Positions 24,410-34,263 of a DNA stretch of 64,000 bases are shown here, piece after piece. The translations under genes and the position numbers were made by a program. Numbering within the stretch: position 1 is the stretch's first letter; every line of letters begins with the position of its first letter. Below the pieces are notes generated by a model. It was not told the origin of the DNA. It saw only the letters and a list, made by a program, of their open reading frames with translations, and searched no databases. The stretch lies in NCBI GenBank assembly GCA_040391785.1, contig JBEBXH010000004.1:74845-138844 (forward strand), in the 5' to 3' direction. This stretch comes from UBA5239 sp040391785 (lineage in GTDB: Bacteria > Verrucomicrobiota > Lentisphaeria > Victivallales > Victivallaceae).

Positions 24410-25444
24410 TTGAAACGGCACATTTTAATCATCCTGATGGCGTGTTGCACCACACATATTTTCGGCGGATGGAAGGCGAACGTTTATCCGCCGAACGAGC
24501 GGTTTGCGTACACACGCACAGAGATCCAATATGATGTGGATGAACGCGGTTTTGTGACATTTGAGGAGGCGCTTGATGAATTGAATAAAAGCGGTCATGT
24601 CACTCGATTGGAATGTGTCAGGTTGCAACATTTTCCGGTTTTCGATCCGGTCTTTCAGGAAGAGGTTTTGACGGCGTTGAAAAAGACCGCGCCGCGCGAA
24701 CTGGCCGAAGCGGAGCGTTCCGCCGGCAACATGCACAATCCGAGCGTGCTTGCGCTTAGGAAACCCTTTGTGGATGCCGTGTTAACAACGCCGACCGTGC
24801 GGAGAATCAACACCGCGCTGGCGCCGTTTGGACGGTGTGTGACAAACGTCAACATTGGGGAGAAGTTTCATATTGTCCGCAACCAGGGGCGGTCGCACTT
24901 CAGGAGTTTTTTAACGCTCACGATTGCCGCCGCGCCGCCGTCGATCGTGGCCGCCGCGCGGAGCCAGGTTGGAAAGACGCTGATGTATGATTCAGATTAC
25001 GTGCGCCTCGCGTATCCAATGGGCGATGTGCCGATTGAAAAAGGTGTTTGTACGGACGTGGTTATCCGCGCTTTTCGCGACGCGTTGAAAGTGGATTTGC
25101 AGCAGCTCGTGCATGAGGACATGACCGCCGCTTTTGCGGAATATCCGAAGAACTGGGGACTCGCCAAACCGGACCGCAACATTGACCACCGCCGCGTGCC
25201 GAATCTCAAAAAGTATTTCGAGCGCAAAGGATTTTCAGTTGCGGTTTCAAAGAAGCCGGAGGATTATCTTCCGGGCGACTTGGTGACGTGCACGGTGAAC
25301 GGCAGGCTGCCGCACATCATGATTGTGAGTGACCGGAAAACTGCGGCAGGCGTTCCGCTCGTCATCCACAACATCGGCCGCGGTGCGCAGGAGGAAGACC
25401 GGCTTTTCGACTTTCCGGTCACGGGGCATTACCGTGTCAAATAA
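24410..25444 (+). CDS. Exported DUF1287 protein (NlpC/P60-like fold) with unknown N-terminal domain
   Basis: 344 aa starting with TTG at 24410; a nearby ATG at 24395 runs straight into a stop. Residues 1-20 form a signal peptide. Residues about 178-344 match DUF1287 closely: ARSQVGKTLMYDSDYVRLAY, GVCTDVVIRAFRDA with Cys214, NIDHRRVPNL, LPHIMIVSDR with His302 and a HNIGRGAQEEDRLF ending. The Cys/His placement recalls papain-like cell-wall peptidases, but activity is inferred. Residues 25-170 are unassigned and rich in charged helices, which makes the protein longer than typical family members. It stands alone on the plus strand between minus-strand operons. Confidence 0.85.
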   Translation: MKRHILIILMACCTTHIFGGWKANVYPPNERFAYTRTEIQYDVDERGFVTFEEALDELNKSGHVTRLECVRLQHFPVFDPVFQEEVLTALKKTAPRELAEAERSAGNMHNPSVLALRKPFVDAVLTTPTVRRINTALAPFGRCVTNVNIGEKFHIVRNQGRSHFRSFLTLTIAAAPPSIVAAARSQVGKTLMYDSDYVRLAYPMGDVPIEKGVCTDVVIRAFRDALKVDLQQLVHEDMTAAFAEYPKNWGLAKPDRNIDHRRVPNLKKYFERKGFSVAVSKKPEDYLPGDLVTCTVNGRLPHIMIVSDRKTAAGVPLVIHNIGRGAQEEDRLFDFPVTGHYRVK

Positions 25445-25476
25445 TATCGCACCTGCTACCGCCTGAACGCCGAATC

Positions 25477-26028
25477 TTAAGCATATTTCGCCTGGAAATA
25501 CGGTTTGAGCTGGTGCCATAAATTGCGGACGAGTTCCGTGCGCAGTTTGCCGCAGGCGTTGTTTTCGAAGTTGACGAATTCCGCCGGGACCTTGATATCT
25601 TTGCGGTAGCGGTAGAGCTGGACCAGAAGATCAAGGCGGTCGAAGTCTTTGGCGAGAAGACCGTTGAGATTGTCGCCGTTTTCCATGGCGCGCCAGGAAT
25701 CGTAGAGCTCGGGGCAGAGTTGCTGCATTTCGTTAGCTTCCTCTTCCTGGTAAGCGGCGGGTTTCCAGACGGTGCGGTCATCGTGGGCGAAGTCGCCGAT
25801 GACGGCCTCCGCCCAGTCGTGAATGAAGAGCAGCTGCAGCACTTTGGCTTTATCATATTCCGCGGAATTGTCGTCCAGGCAGAGAAACGCCAGCAGGTAA
25901 GCACCGTAGGTGTGCTCGGCTACCGACTCGATCCGGGGATCGTGATCCTGACGGATCAGATTGATCCAGCCGGCGCGGCGCTGGGTTTTCAGGTTATAGA
26001 GACGGTCGATTTTTTCGGCGATATTCAT
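25477..26028 (-). CDS. HD-domain phosphohydrolase (YfbR-like 5'-nucleotidase type)
   Basis: 183 aa. HD superfamily residues are present: His39 in SVAEHTYGAY, the His70-Asp71 pair in LLFIHDWAEAVIGD, and a distal Asp in DFDRLDLLVQLY. This spacing fits YfbR/HDDC2-like deoxynucleotide 5'-phosphatases. The start is set by its 4-nt ATGA overlap with recD, so it is the last gene of the recCBD transcription unit. A role in clearing (deoxy)nucleotides from RecBCD degradation is an inference from this coupling. Confidence 0.8.
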   Translation of the reverse strand: MNIAEKIDRLYNLKTQRRAGWINLIRQDHDPRIESVAEHTYGAYLLAFLCLDDNSAEYDKAKVLQLLFIHDWAEAVIGDFAHDDRTVWKPAAYQEEEANEMQQLCPELYDSWRAMENGDNLNGLLAKDFDRLDLLVQLYRYRKDIKVPAEFVNFENNACGKLRTELVRNLWHQLKPYFQAKYA

Positions 26029-27737
26029 GCGTTTCCCACGGCTAAACGGTCGGCGAGACCGCCGCGCCGGGCCTGCGATTTCAGGGCGGGGCCGCTCAGG
26101 GTATCGGGATCGTCGAACCAGATTTCGACGCTGTTTTTCGCACGGGTCACGCCGGTGAAAAACAGTTCGCGGCTGAGGATGCGCGCCCCCGCTCCGGGCA
26201 GCATCAGCAGGATATTTTCCGCTTCGGAGCCCTGGGCCTTGTGGACGGTAATCGCGTAGGCGGGGTCCCACGGCGGCAGCAGGTTCAGATTGACCTTGCG
26301 GAACTTGCCGTCGGCTTCCGGAAAGGCGGCGAAAAGCGGCGCATCGGGATCGTCCTGCCAGATCATGCCGGTATCGCCGTTGAAGAGCATTTCGTTGTAA
26401 TCATTGGCGGTGATCATGATCGGGAGTCCTTTGTAGGGGGCCTTGCCGCCGTTGAATTCGATCATATAGTCGTTGATGGTGTCGCAGCCGAGGAACTGGC
26501 GGCGGCAGGCGGTCAGGATGCGGAACTGCGAAAAATGGTCGAACGCCTCCGCCAGATCGGGCAGGTAACGGCATTGTTTGAAGTATTCGGCGACCGTGGC
26601 AAGCTGTTTCTGCCAGTTGCGTGGATCTGCCTGTGTGAACGTGACTTCCGGCATCGGGTCGGCCTGAATTGCTTCGATTTTTCCGGCATCGCCGGCCTGG
26701 ATCGCGCTGCTCAGTTTGCCGATACCGCGCTCCGGGTCGAAACGGTAGGACTTCGTCAGCTGGACGATGCGGTTTCGCAGGATCGGATTTTCCGCGATGC
26801 AGATATCGTTGAACGGCGCGCCGACCTCGACCGGTTCCAGCTGGTTTTTGTCGCCGAGCATGATGATGACGGCATCGTCCGGCACCGCTTCGAGGAGCTT
26901 GCTCAGGAGCGCGAGCGGAATCATCGAGCATTCGTCGATCACCAGCACGTCGACCGGCAGCGGGTTGTCGCGGTTGTACCTGAAATACGGCGAGTTATGA
27001 ATATAGCCGAGCAGTTTGTGAATGGTGGAAGCCTCGCGCGGAATCTTCGCCATGCTCGGATTTTCGCCCTGCAGTTTGTCGCAAACGGCGTTTACGGACT
27101 GGTTCATGCGCTGGGCGGCCTTGCCGGTGGGGGCGGCGAGCTGAATCCGCAGCGATTTCTCCTCGAGCATGATGCCGAGGATCTTGGCGAACGTGGTGGT
27201 TTTGCCGGTGCCGGGGCCGCCGGTGATGATCGAGAATTTGCCGTTCAGCGCCATGGCGGCGGCCTCGCGCTGCTGCCCTTGCAGACCGTATTTGTCCAGC
27301 GCGGCGGCGAAGTCGCGGTTCTCGTGGATCTGGGCACGCTGCACAATCAGTTCCGCCACCTGTTTTTCGTACTCGGCGTAGCGCCGCAGATAGAGCCGCT
27401 CGTCGCGGTACAACACTAGCATTTCGAGCCCGGCTTTTTGGACGCATTCCAGCCAGCGCGGATAGTCCGGGAAACGGGCCGCCAGCAGTTCCGGATGCGG
27501 CATTTCGCGCCCGAGCAGCAGCTCGGCGGCAAAGAATTCGCCGACGGTTTGCCCGGCGCACTCGCGCAAATTCAGACTGGCGTGGTTCTGTGACGATATT
27601 TTGTAGGACGCCAGCGCCGCCGCCAGGCGTAGTTCCGGCGAATCATGCGCCGCGAGTTTGCCACAGAAATCGGCCATCTCGCGGTCGATGCCGCCGATCA
27701 GTTTATTGCGGTATAATTCATGAATCAGATTGTTCAT
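26025..27737 (-). CDS. recD: RecBCD exonuclease V subunit alpha (5'-3' helicase)
   Basis: 570 aa, close to the usual RecD length. Walker A is GGPGTGKT (173-180), Walker B is VLVIDECSMI, and further SF1B motifs are MLGDKNQLEPVEVG, LTKSYRF and the C-terminal YAITVHKAQGSEAENILL. It is the fast 5'-3' motor of the RecBCD complex in double-strand break repair and foreign DNA degradation. It overlaps recB and the HD gene by 4 nt each. Confidence 0.96.
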   Translation of the reverse strand: MNNLIHELYRNKLIGGIDREMADFCGKLAAHDSPELRLAAALASYKISSQNHASLNLRECAGQTVGEFFAAELLLGREMPHPELLAARFPDYPRWLECVQKAGLEMLVLYRDERLYLRRYAEYEKQVAELIVQRAQIHENRDFAAALDKYGLQGQQREAAAMALNGKFSIITGGPGTGKTTTFAKILGIMLEEKSLRIQLAAPTGKAAQRMNQSVNAVCDKLQGENPSMAKIPREASTIHKLLGYIHNSPYFRYNRDNPLPVDVLVIDECSMIPLALLSKLLEAVPDDAVIIMLGDKNQLEPVEVGAPFNDICIAENPILRNRIVQLTKSYRFDPERGIGKLSSAIQAGDAGKIEAIQADPMPEVTFTQADPRNWQKQLATVAEYFKQCRYLPDLAEAFDHFSQFRILTACRRQFLGCDTINDYMIEFNGGKAPYKGLPIMITANDYNEMLFNGDTGMIWQDDPDAPLFAAFPEADGKFRKVNLNLLPPWDPAYAITVHKAQGSEAENILLMLPGAGARILSRELFFTGVTRAKNSVEIWFDDPDTLSGPALKSQARRGGLADRLAVGNA

Positions 27738-30700
27738 ACACGACCCCCCGCCGCCAGGTGACGGCTCAACTGCGAAATGATTTCATGCTCCGGACGGTCG
27801 AAAAAGACGCCGTTCGAACCGTACCCGACTCCGCGCAGGAAAATATAAACCACGCCGCCGAAATGCCGTTCATAATCGTAATCCGGCAGCCGCTGCGCCA
27901 GAAAACGGTCCAGTGCCACGGTGTAAATCAGGTACTGCAGGTTGTAGAGATGGTCGTCGATGGCGCGGCGCAGTTTGTCGAAGCGGTAATTCTCCGGGTG
28001 CGAACCGAGGAAATTGCTCTTCCAGTCTAGGATATAAAATTTGCCGCCGTGCTCGAAAATCAGGTCGATTTTGCCGTTCATGAAGCCGGTCGGAATCTTG
28101 CGGCGCTGCAGGAAATCCTGCAATCCGGGCCAGTCGGCGAAGTCCGGCATGGGAAATTCGCCCGGCCGCATGGTAAAATGGAACTCCATTTCGGTCAGGC
28201 GCTTCGATGGCGGCAGGTCGCGCAGAATCATTTCGGACTCCGGCAGGATCGGCGCATTCATCAGCCGTTTCAGCATGTCCATGACGCTTCGCATGAGCTC
28301 GTCGTCGTTCTGGCCGCGGCTGGTGATGTTGTACAATTTCAAATTGCGGCGAATCAGCATTTCGAGTTCCGCCGGATTGGCCATGGTGAAGTCCATATCC
28401 TCGAGCACCTGATGCAGGAAGCTGCCGGGGTTGGCGCCGCGAGGGAAGGCCATGAAGCCGCCGGCCCCGGGCGCGGTTTCCTCGGTGGAGCCGGTTTCGT
28501 CATCGTCATGGTTCCAGTCGTCGTCGAGGCTGACTTGCGCGTGGTGATTGCTGATCAGCGAGCTGAAACTGGCGAGGTTCCAGGTCGTCTGCAGCAGATA
28601 CGCGGGCGGCGGCTGGGGCAGGGGGGCCAGCTCCAGTTCCCGGTTGTAATCCGGCAGCGGCGCGATATCGAGTTCCTCGCATTGGATGAAGCGCACGCCG
28701 GGCCAGTGGTCCGGAATTTGATAATCCGCGCCGAAAATATGCGTGACCGGATTTTTCGCAAGGGCGTTGTTCCAGTAAACCCAGCATTTGTTGCGGGCGC
28801 GGGTCAGCCCCACATAAAAGAGCCGCATGGCCTCGGCCATATCTTCCTCGCGGACGGCGTCGGCGGCGGTGTCGTCGCTCTTCAAACTGATCAGGGCTTC
28901 TTTCGTGACGGGATCATGGTACAAACAGAAATTATTGCGGCTCTGGTCGCGCACGCCCTTGCTCCAGAAAAACGGGCAGAACACCAGCGGAAACTCCAGC
29001 CCTTTCGACGCAAAAACAGTCATGATCTTGACCGCTTCGTCGTCGCGCTCGAGGCGCATTTCGTATTCCTGCGTATCGTCGGCGGTGCGCTGCTGGTGAA
29101 ACCAGTCGAGCAGCGTGTTCGTGCCGGAGACGGCGGCGCCGTTGAGGATTTCGCCGAGCTGCAGCAGATTGGTCAAGCGGCGCTCACCGCCGTGCTCGCG
29201 CAGCAGCCGGGTCCGCACCTGGTAATCGTCGAGGAAATGGCGGAACATCGGGTAAAAACCGTATTGATCCCAGAGCTCGAAATATTTCTTGAAACGCAGG
29301 ATGTGTTCGTCGTATGAATCGCTGTCGTTGAGCATGGCATCGAGATCGCGCGGCAGCACGCCGCACAGCGAGGTCAGCAGCGCGCCGTTGAGCAGTTGGC
29401 GCTGGCGGATGTCGAGAATGGCGTTCAGCACCAGCAGCAGTTCGTCGGCCTCGGCGCAGAGCAGGACGTTGCCGTTGTTCTGCACGACCGCGGGGATGTT
29501 GTAATCCCGCAACCGGGCGAGCATGGCGCGGGCCTGGTCGTGCTGCATGACCAGGACGGCGATATCGGACGGCTTGACCGGATCGTCGCAGAACGAGATC
29601 AGCTCGGGCGTATGTGTCAGGAGCTGGGCGATCTTGGCCGCTGCGGCCTCCACGGCGGCGTCGAAAAGTTCCTTGTCCTCCGGCGGGCGGGTGCCGCGCG
29701 AGGTTTCGCGATCCGGCACATTGAGATGGTAAAAATCGATGCCGGAGACGGATTCCGGACCCATCAGGCAGCGCTTGTTACCCTTGCCCTCCGGCGAGCT
29801 CGCCACCTGCAGATAGTCGAGCCCCTTCAGGATAAACGGATCGGGCACGCCGCCGAAAATGCTGTTCACTGCGGTGATATTGATGTCGCTGGAACGGTAG
29901 TTTACTGACAGCGGATACGTGTTGTCAACCTGTTCGCGCATGGCGAGATACGAGAAAATATCGGCGTTGCGGAAACTGTAAATCGACTGTTTGGGGTCGC
30001 CGATCAGGAAACACGGCATGTCGTGCTCCTCGATGAAGAGCCGGCGGAAAATATCGAACTGCAGCTGGTCGGTGTCCTGGCATTCGTCGATCAGCGCCGC
30101 GCCGAAGCGGTGGCGGATGGTCTGGACCAGCAGCGCGCCGGAATCGCTGAAGAGGATTTGATGCAAATCCAGCAGGATGTCGTTGAACGAACGGAAGTTC
30201 AGCGAATTGCGCAGCTCCGCCATGCGGCGGCGGTAAAAGTCGCGGAAATCGCGGGCCAGCAACGCGAGCTGCGCCCGGCGGAACTCCTGTTTGGCGGCGG
30301 CGAATTCCTTTTGAGAGGAGGTGACTTCGCTCAGGAGCGCGGCGTGATCGGGCCAGCGGGGCTCGGGGCAGCGTTTCGGGATGTCGCCGAGCTTGACGCG
30401 GGGATTGGTGTAAAGGTTTTTCAGGCAGGCGATTGCCGCCCGTCCGGCGTCGTCGTAGCGCCCGGCCGCATCCGTCAGCAGGGGTGCAAGCGGCGCCAGC
30501 GGAGCGCGGTTGTACAGCTTGACCACTTCCTGCAGCAACGGGCGCTCGACCGTGCCGTTGATCCGCAGGTAGTCCTCGACGATCTGGTTCTGCAGGCGGC
30601 TGCTGTCCTGCATGAGTTCGGTGTTGAAAAGGACGCGGCTCTCGAAACAGTTCTCGCGGAGAATCCGGTCGCAGAAACTGTGGATGGTGAAAATGGCGGC

Positions 30701-31000
30701 TTCGTCAAACTCGTTGATGGCGGTTTTCAGCAGTTTCACGGCATCGTCCGGGGCGGTGATATTGTCCGGCAGCGGTTCGCCCGCGGTCAGTTTGTGGTGG
30801 CACTCGGAGAGCAGCGCCCGGATGCGCTCGCGCAGTTCCAGCGTGGCGGCCACGGTGAAGGTGACGACCAGGATCTGCTTGACCGTGAGGCGCTTTTCGA
30901 GCAGCAGCCGCAGGTACAGCCGCGAGATCGTGTAGGTCTTGCCGGTGCCGGCGGCGGCCTCGATCAGGTTCAGGCCCTGAAGTTGATATTGATTGATCAT
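27734..31000 (-). CDS. recB: RecBCD exonuclease V subunit beta (helicase-nuclease)
   Basis: 1088 aa. UvrD-like SF1A helicase with Walker A AAAGTGKT (15-22), ALIDECQDTDQLQFDIFRR, LIGDPKQSIYSFRNAD, FASKGLEFPLVFCP and LFYVGLTRARNKCWVYW. The C-terminal RecB nuclease domain has a His in GSFLHQVLED, Asp in NGKIDLIFEH and the DxK motif in FYILDWKSNF, so the nuclease looks intact. It is the 3'-5' motor and the only nuclease of the complex. Gene order recC-recB-recD on the minus strand, with 4-nt overlaps at both ends. Confidence 0.96.
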   Translation of the reverse strand: MINQYQLQGLNLIEAAAGTGKTYTISRLYLRLLLEKRLTVKQILVVTFTVAATLELRERIRALLSECHHKLTAGEPLPDNITAPDDAVKLLKTAINEFDEAAIFTIHSFCDRILRENCFESRVLFNTELMQDSSRLQNQIVEDYLRINGTVERPLLQEVVKLYNRAPLAPLAPLLTDAAGRYDDAGRAAIACLKNLYTNPRVKLGDIPKRCPEPRWPDHAALLSEVTSSQKEFAAAKQEFRRAQLALLARDFRDFYRRRMAELRNSLNFRSFNDILLDLHQILFSDSGALLVQTIRHRFGAALIDECQDTDQLQFDIFRRLFIEEHDMPCFLIGDPKQSIYSFRNADIFSYLAMREQVDNTYPLSVNYRSSDINITAVNSIFGGVPDPFILKGLDYLQVASSPEGKGNKRCLMGPESVSGIDFYHLNVPDRETSRGTRPPEDKELFDAAVEAAAAKIAQLLTHTPELISFCDDPVKPSDIAVLVMQHDQARAMLARLRDYNIPAVVQNNGNVLLCAEADELLLVLNAILDIRQRQLLNGALLTSLCGVLPRDLDAMLNDSDSYDEHILRFKKYFELWDQYGFYPMFRHFLDDYQVRTRLLREHGGERRLTNLLQLGEILNGAAVSGTNTLLDWFHQQRTADDTQEYEMRLERDDEAVKIMTVFASKGLEFPLVFCPFFWSKGVRDQSRNNFCLYHDPVTKEALISLKSDDTAADAVREEDMAEAMRLFYVGLTRARNKCWVYWNNALAKNPVTHIFGADYQIPDHWPGVRFIQCEELDIAPLPDYNRELELAPLPQPPPAYLLQTTWNLASFSSLISNHHAQVSLDDDWNHDDDETGSTEETAPGAGGFMAFPRGANPGSFLHQVLEDMDFTMANPAELEMLIRRNLKLYNITSRGQNDDELMRSVMDMLKRLMNAPILPESEMILRDLPPSKRLTEMEFHFTMRPGEFPMPDFADWPGLQDFLQRRKIPTGFMNGKIDLIFEHGGKFYILDWKSNFLGSHPENYRFDKLRRAIDDHLYNLQYLIYTVALDRFLAQRLPDYDYERHFGGVVYIFLRGVGYGSNGVFFDRPEHEIISQLSRHLAAGGRV

Positions 31001-34000
31001 TTGCCGCCCTCGTTGTTCAGGTATTTCAGCAGAGGGGTGAGCAGCGGCCGGGCGGCGGCTTCCAGCAGTTCGGGCGGCGGCAGGTCGGGGCCGAAACAGG
31101 CTTCCACGTAGGTGTCGACATTGTCACCGCGGGTGAAGGCGGTGGTGTACCAGGTTTTGCGGGCTTCGCGGAGCGCGTTGGCAAAGTCGTTTTCCAGTAC
31201 TTTTTCCATGAACACGATCGAGGTGGCCGGGAAGAAACAGAACGGCTCGGAAATGCCCTGACGGTAAAATTCGATGAGCTTATAAAGCTCGGCAGCGGCC
31301 TCTTCGCGTGACAGTGGCGCGATGGAGTAATGAATGCCGTTCTTGCAGATCAGGTGCGTCGGGCGCGGATCGAGCCCGGCCGCGTGCAGCGCCAGATGGT
31401 TGACCCACGCTCCGAGCAGATATTTGTGATACGAGCCGGAGAGGTGGTAAAAAAGCTGTTTGCCGTGGTAAAGCGAACTTAAAACACCGTCCGCCAGCAC
31501 ATCAGGGTATTCGATGTTGATGCTTTGCGGCGGCAGCAGGGTTTCGCCGTTAATCACGGTGAGGATATCCTGCCGCATGGACATGCATTCCTCGTAAATG
31601 GCGTCAAAAGTCAACCGGCCGTTTTCGCCGCAGGGCAGGTCGCCGGTGGCGCTGAGATTGGTGTGGAGCTTTTCGCGGAAAATGGCGTCCGGATTCAACG
31701 TGACCAGCAGAATTTCGAGAATGCCGTTGGCAAGTTGAAAACGTTCCAGCGTGTCGAGCTCGAAGTTCTCCGCTTCTTTCAGCTCCGCCTCGGGCATGGC
31801 TTCCAGGCGTGATTTCAGGCGGCGGGTGATGAAGGCTTTGGCCGGATTGTTGAGAAATTGGCTCAGCTCGTGTAAGGTGATGATGTCGCCCGGCGTCCGC
31901 AGAACCGGATTGAGGTGCCAGCGCGCCTGATTCTCGGTTTCGGGCGGACGGTTCAGCAGCGCGTTCGCGCACTGGTACGAAGCCAGCGAAAACGAGGAGA
32001 GCCGCGACTCTGGCAGGAAATAGCGCGGGCTGAACGGCTGGAGCGGATGATTACAAATCAACTGGTCGCCGGTACCGTGCTGATAGGTGCGGTTCAGGTA
32101 GTCGATCAGCTCGCTGACCACGACCGAGGGGGGCATGGTTTCGTTGGACTTGATATCTTGTCCGATATAGGAAATGACGAGGTGCGAACGCGCCGAGATC
32201 AAAGCTTCGAGGAACACATAGCGGTCCTCGAGGCGCTTGGATACGTCGCCCTGGCGCGGATAATGGTCGCGCAGGTCGAAATTGGGGCGGCGCGGGTTGC
32301 GCGGAAATGAATCGTTGTTCATGCCGAGCAGCGCCACGACCTGAAACGGGATACTGCGCATGGGAGCAAGTGAGCAGAAAGTGACGCCGCCGCGGCAGAA
32401 GCGCCCGGGCAGGGTTTGCGGAGCCAGGTGCGACTGCAGGAAATCGTTGATGACCGCGACCGAGATTTCGCCTTCGAAGGCGGCTTTGTCGAGGTTCAGA
32501 CGATCAAGCTGGACGCGCAGTTGCTGGACCTCGATGACGAAGTCGCTGGATTCGCTGAAAAAGCGCGAGAGCATGTCGTGGAAAAATTCGAGCCACTCCG
32601 CCGGGCGGCGCGGGTGCCGCATTTTGCCGATACACTCGTGGAGCTCGCGGACAAAGCAGCTGAATTCGCCGAAAAGCCGCGTATTTTCCCCTTCGAAATC
32701 CGTATACGGCGCGATGCCGTGGACGAGTTCATCCGTCGGCCCGTAGGCCAGTCCCATCAGCAGCCGGTCGAACCCGAACTGCCAGCTGTTCAGGGCGTTC
32801 GGCGGCAGGTCGAACAATTCCTTGTCGGCGCCGTCGTAGCTCCAGCGGATATTGACGCCCGAGAGGTAATGGCGGATCAGCGAGAGATCGTCCTCGGTCA
32901 CGTTGAAGTGGCGGTATACGGCGGGCGTGCTGAAAATTTCCATGACTTCGAGCGTGGTGAAGCGCCGCGAGTGGAGTGCGATGATCTTCAGGAACGCATT
33001 CAAAATGTGGCTGTCGGCCATCAGCAGCCGGTCGGCGATCGAATACGGGATGACGGCCCTGCCGGAATCCGCCTCGCCGAAAACAGCCTCGATATACGGC
33101 GCGTAAATGGAGATATCGGGGGCCATGACCACGATTTCGGCAGGCGGCACCGGATTTGCCTTGATCAGGGCTTGCAACTGGTCGAGCAGGACCTCGATTT
33201 CGCGTTGTTCGCTGTAACAGGAGTTGATGATGATGCTCCGGTCGTGGGGCGGCGGCGCGGCGTGGCGGCTGTTGCTGAGTTCCAGAATATCGAGCTGGAG
33301 CTGGTGCAGCATGGTCGGCGCGGCGTGGCCGGACTCCTGGTGCGACTCCATCCAGTCGTCGAAGCCGAGGTCGACCTGTTCCAGCAGTTGCCTGAAGTAG
33401 TCGCGCCCGGCCTGGCCGAAGGAGGCCAGCAGGTCGTTGCCGCTGAAGAGGTACTGCAGATTCTGCGGTGTCCGGTGGTCGTCCATGCGGGCGATTTCGC
33501 GGCGCGAATAGGCGTAGCTCCAGTCTTCCATGCAGGGGTTCAGGTAATACAGGTCGACTTCGCAGAAATTGGCGCATTCGGCGAAGATATCGAGGAAGAA
33601 GCGCGGCATATTGGAAATGCCGAAAATCGCGATGCGCTCCGGCAGGAATTCGGAGTGTCCGCTGCGGAGCCTCGCGAGAAAACGGTCGCGAAACGCCGCG
33701 TAGTGCCACGCTCCGCCGGCCTGTTCGACCAGCTGCCGCCAGATTTCCGCCTGCCACGGCGCATGGGGATCGTGCGCCAGTTCGTCGGGCATGGCGCGGC
33801 GCTCCCAGGCCAGCAGCCAGTCGGGGCGGTAAATGATGTATTGGTCGAAAATCGACGCGAGCTGCGCGGCGAGCTGGAATCGCTTCAAATCCGGGCTGCT
33901 GCCGGGGAAATAGTCGCGGACATGGCGGAACACCGGCAGCGCCATCAGGGCGTCGTCGTGAAAAAGCCGCAGCGTCATCCACAGCATATTGTCCTCGGCG

Positions 34001-34257
34001 AAGGCGCGGCCGCGCTCGACTACGCCCGCCGCGTACATCAGTTCATCGGTTATTTCGCGGAGAAATTTGAACTGGACATTGGCGCAGATGCCGTTGGCCC
34101 CGGCGAGTTGGAGGCGCAGCCAGTGCTGCATGCCGGCGCTTTGCACAACCACCGTATCGGGCGTGAACGGCGAGGCGGGTCTGCGCAAACGCGTTTGTTC
34201 GGCGAAGGTCCGCGCCAGTAGTTCCATACGGTTGTTGACAAAGAGGTTGAAGGCCAT
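30997..34257 (-). CDS. recC: RecBCD exonuclease V subunit gamma (Chi-recognition subunit)
   Basis: 1086 aa, the normal RecC size. Seen: QSAGMQHWLRLQLAGANGIC near the N-terminus, then ASIFDQYIIYRPDWL, SNMPRFFLDIFAECA and FCSLAPMRSIPFQVVALLGM, all typical of RecC. RecC is an inactivated helicase that scans for Chi and splits the strands. Its start lies 6 nt after the GH13 stop, and its end overlaps recB by 4 nt. Confidence 0.95.
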   Translation of the reverse strand: MAFNLFVNNRMELLARTFAEQTRLRRPASPFTPDTVVVQSAGMQHWLRLQLAGANGICANVQFKFLREITDELMYAAGVVERGRAFAEDNMLWMTLRLFHDDALMALPVFRHVRDYFPGSSPDLKRFQLAAQLASIFDQYIIYRPDWLLAWERRAMPDELAHDPHAPWQAEIWRQLVEQAGGAWHYAAFRDRFLARLRSGHSEFLPERIAIFGISNMPRFFLDIFAECANFCEVDLYYLNPCMEDWSYAYSRREIARMDDHRTPQNLQYLFSGNDLLASFGQAGRDYFRQLLEQVDLGFDDWMESHQESGHAAPTMLHQLQLDILELSNSRHAAPPPHDRSIIINSCYSEQREIEVLLDQLQALIKANPVPPAEIVVMAPDISIYAPYIEAVFGEADSGRAVIPYSIADRLLMADSHILNAFLKIIALHSRRFTTLEVMEIFSTPAVYRHFNVTEDDLSLIRHYLSGVNIRWSYDGADKELFDLPPNALNSWQFGFDRLLMGLAYGPTDELVHGIAPYTDFEGENTRLFGEFSCFVRELHECIGKMRHPRRPAEWLEFFHDMLSRFFSESSDFVIEVQQLRVQLDRLNLDKAAFEGEISVAVINDFLQSHLAPQTLPGRFCRGGVTFCSLAPMRSIPFQVVALLGMNNDSFPRNPRRPNFDLRDHYPRQGDVSKRLEDRYVFLEALISARSHLVISYIGQDIKSNETMPPSVVVSELIDYLNRTYQHGTGDQLICNHPLQPFSPRYFLPESRLSSFSLASYQCANALLNRPPETENQARWHLNPVLRTPGDIITLHELSQFLNNPAKAFITRRLKSRLEAMPEAELKEAENFELDTLERFQLANGILEILLVTLNPDAIFREKLHTNLSATGDLPCGENGRLTFDAIYEECMSMRQDILTVINGETLLPPQSINIEYPDVLADGVLSSLYHGKQLFYHLSGSYHKYLLGAWVNHLALHAAGLDPRPTHLICKNGIHYSIAPLSREEAAAELYKLIEFYRQGISEPFCFFPATSIVFMEKVLENDFANALREARKTWYTTAFTRGDNVDTYVEACFGPDLPPPELLEAAARPLLTPLLKYLNNEGGK

Positions 34258-34263
34258 ATTTTT

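Noticed and set aside
32416..34221. 601-codon plus-strand ORF opposite recC
   Set aside because: Shadow of recC in a GC-rich region; the product has no family features.
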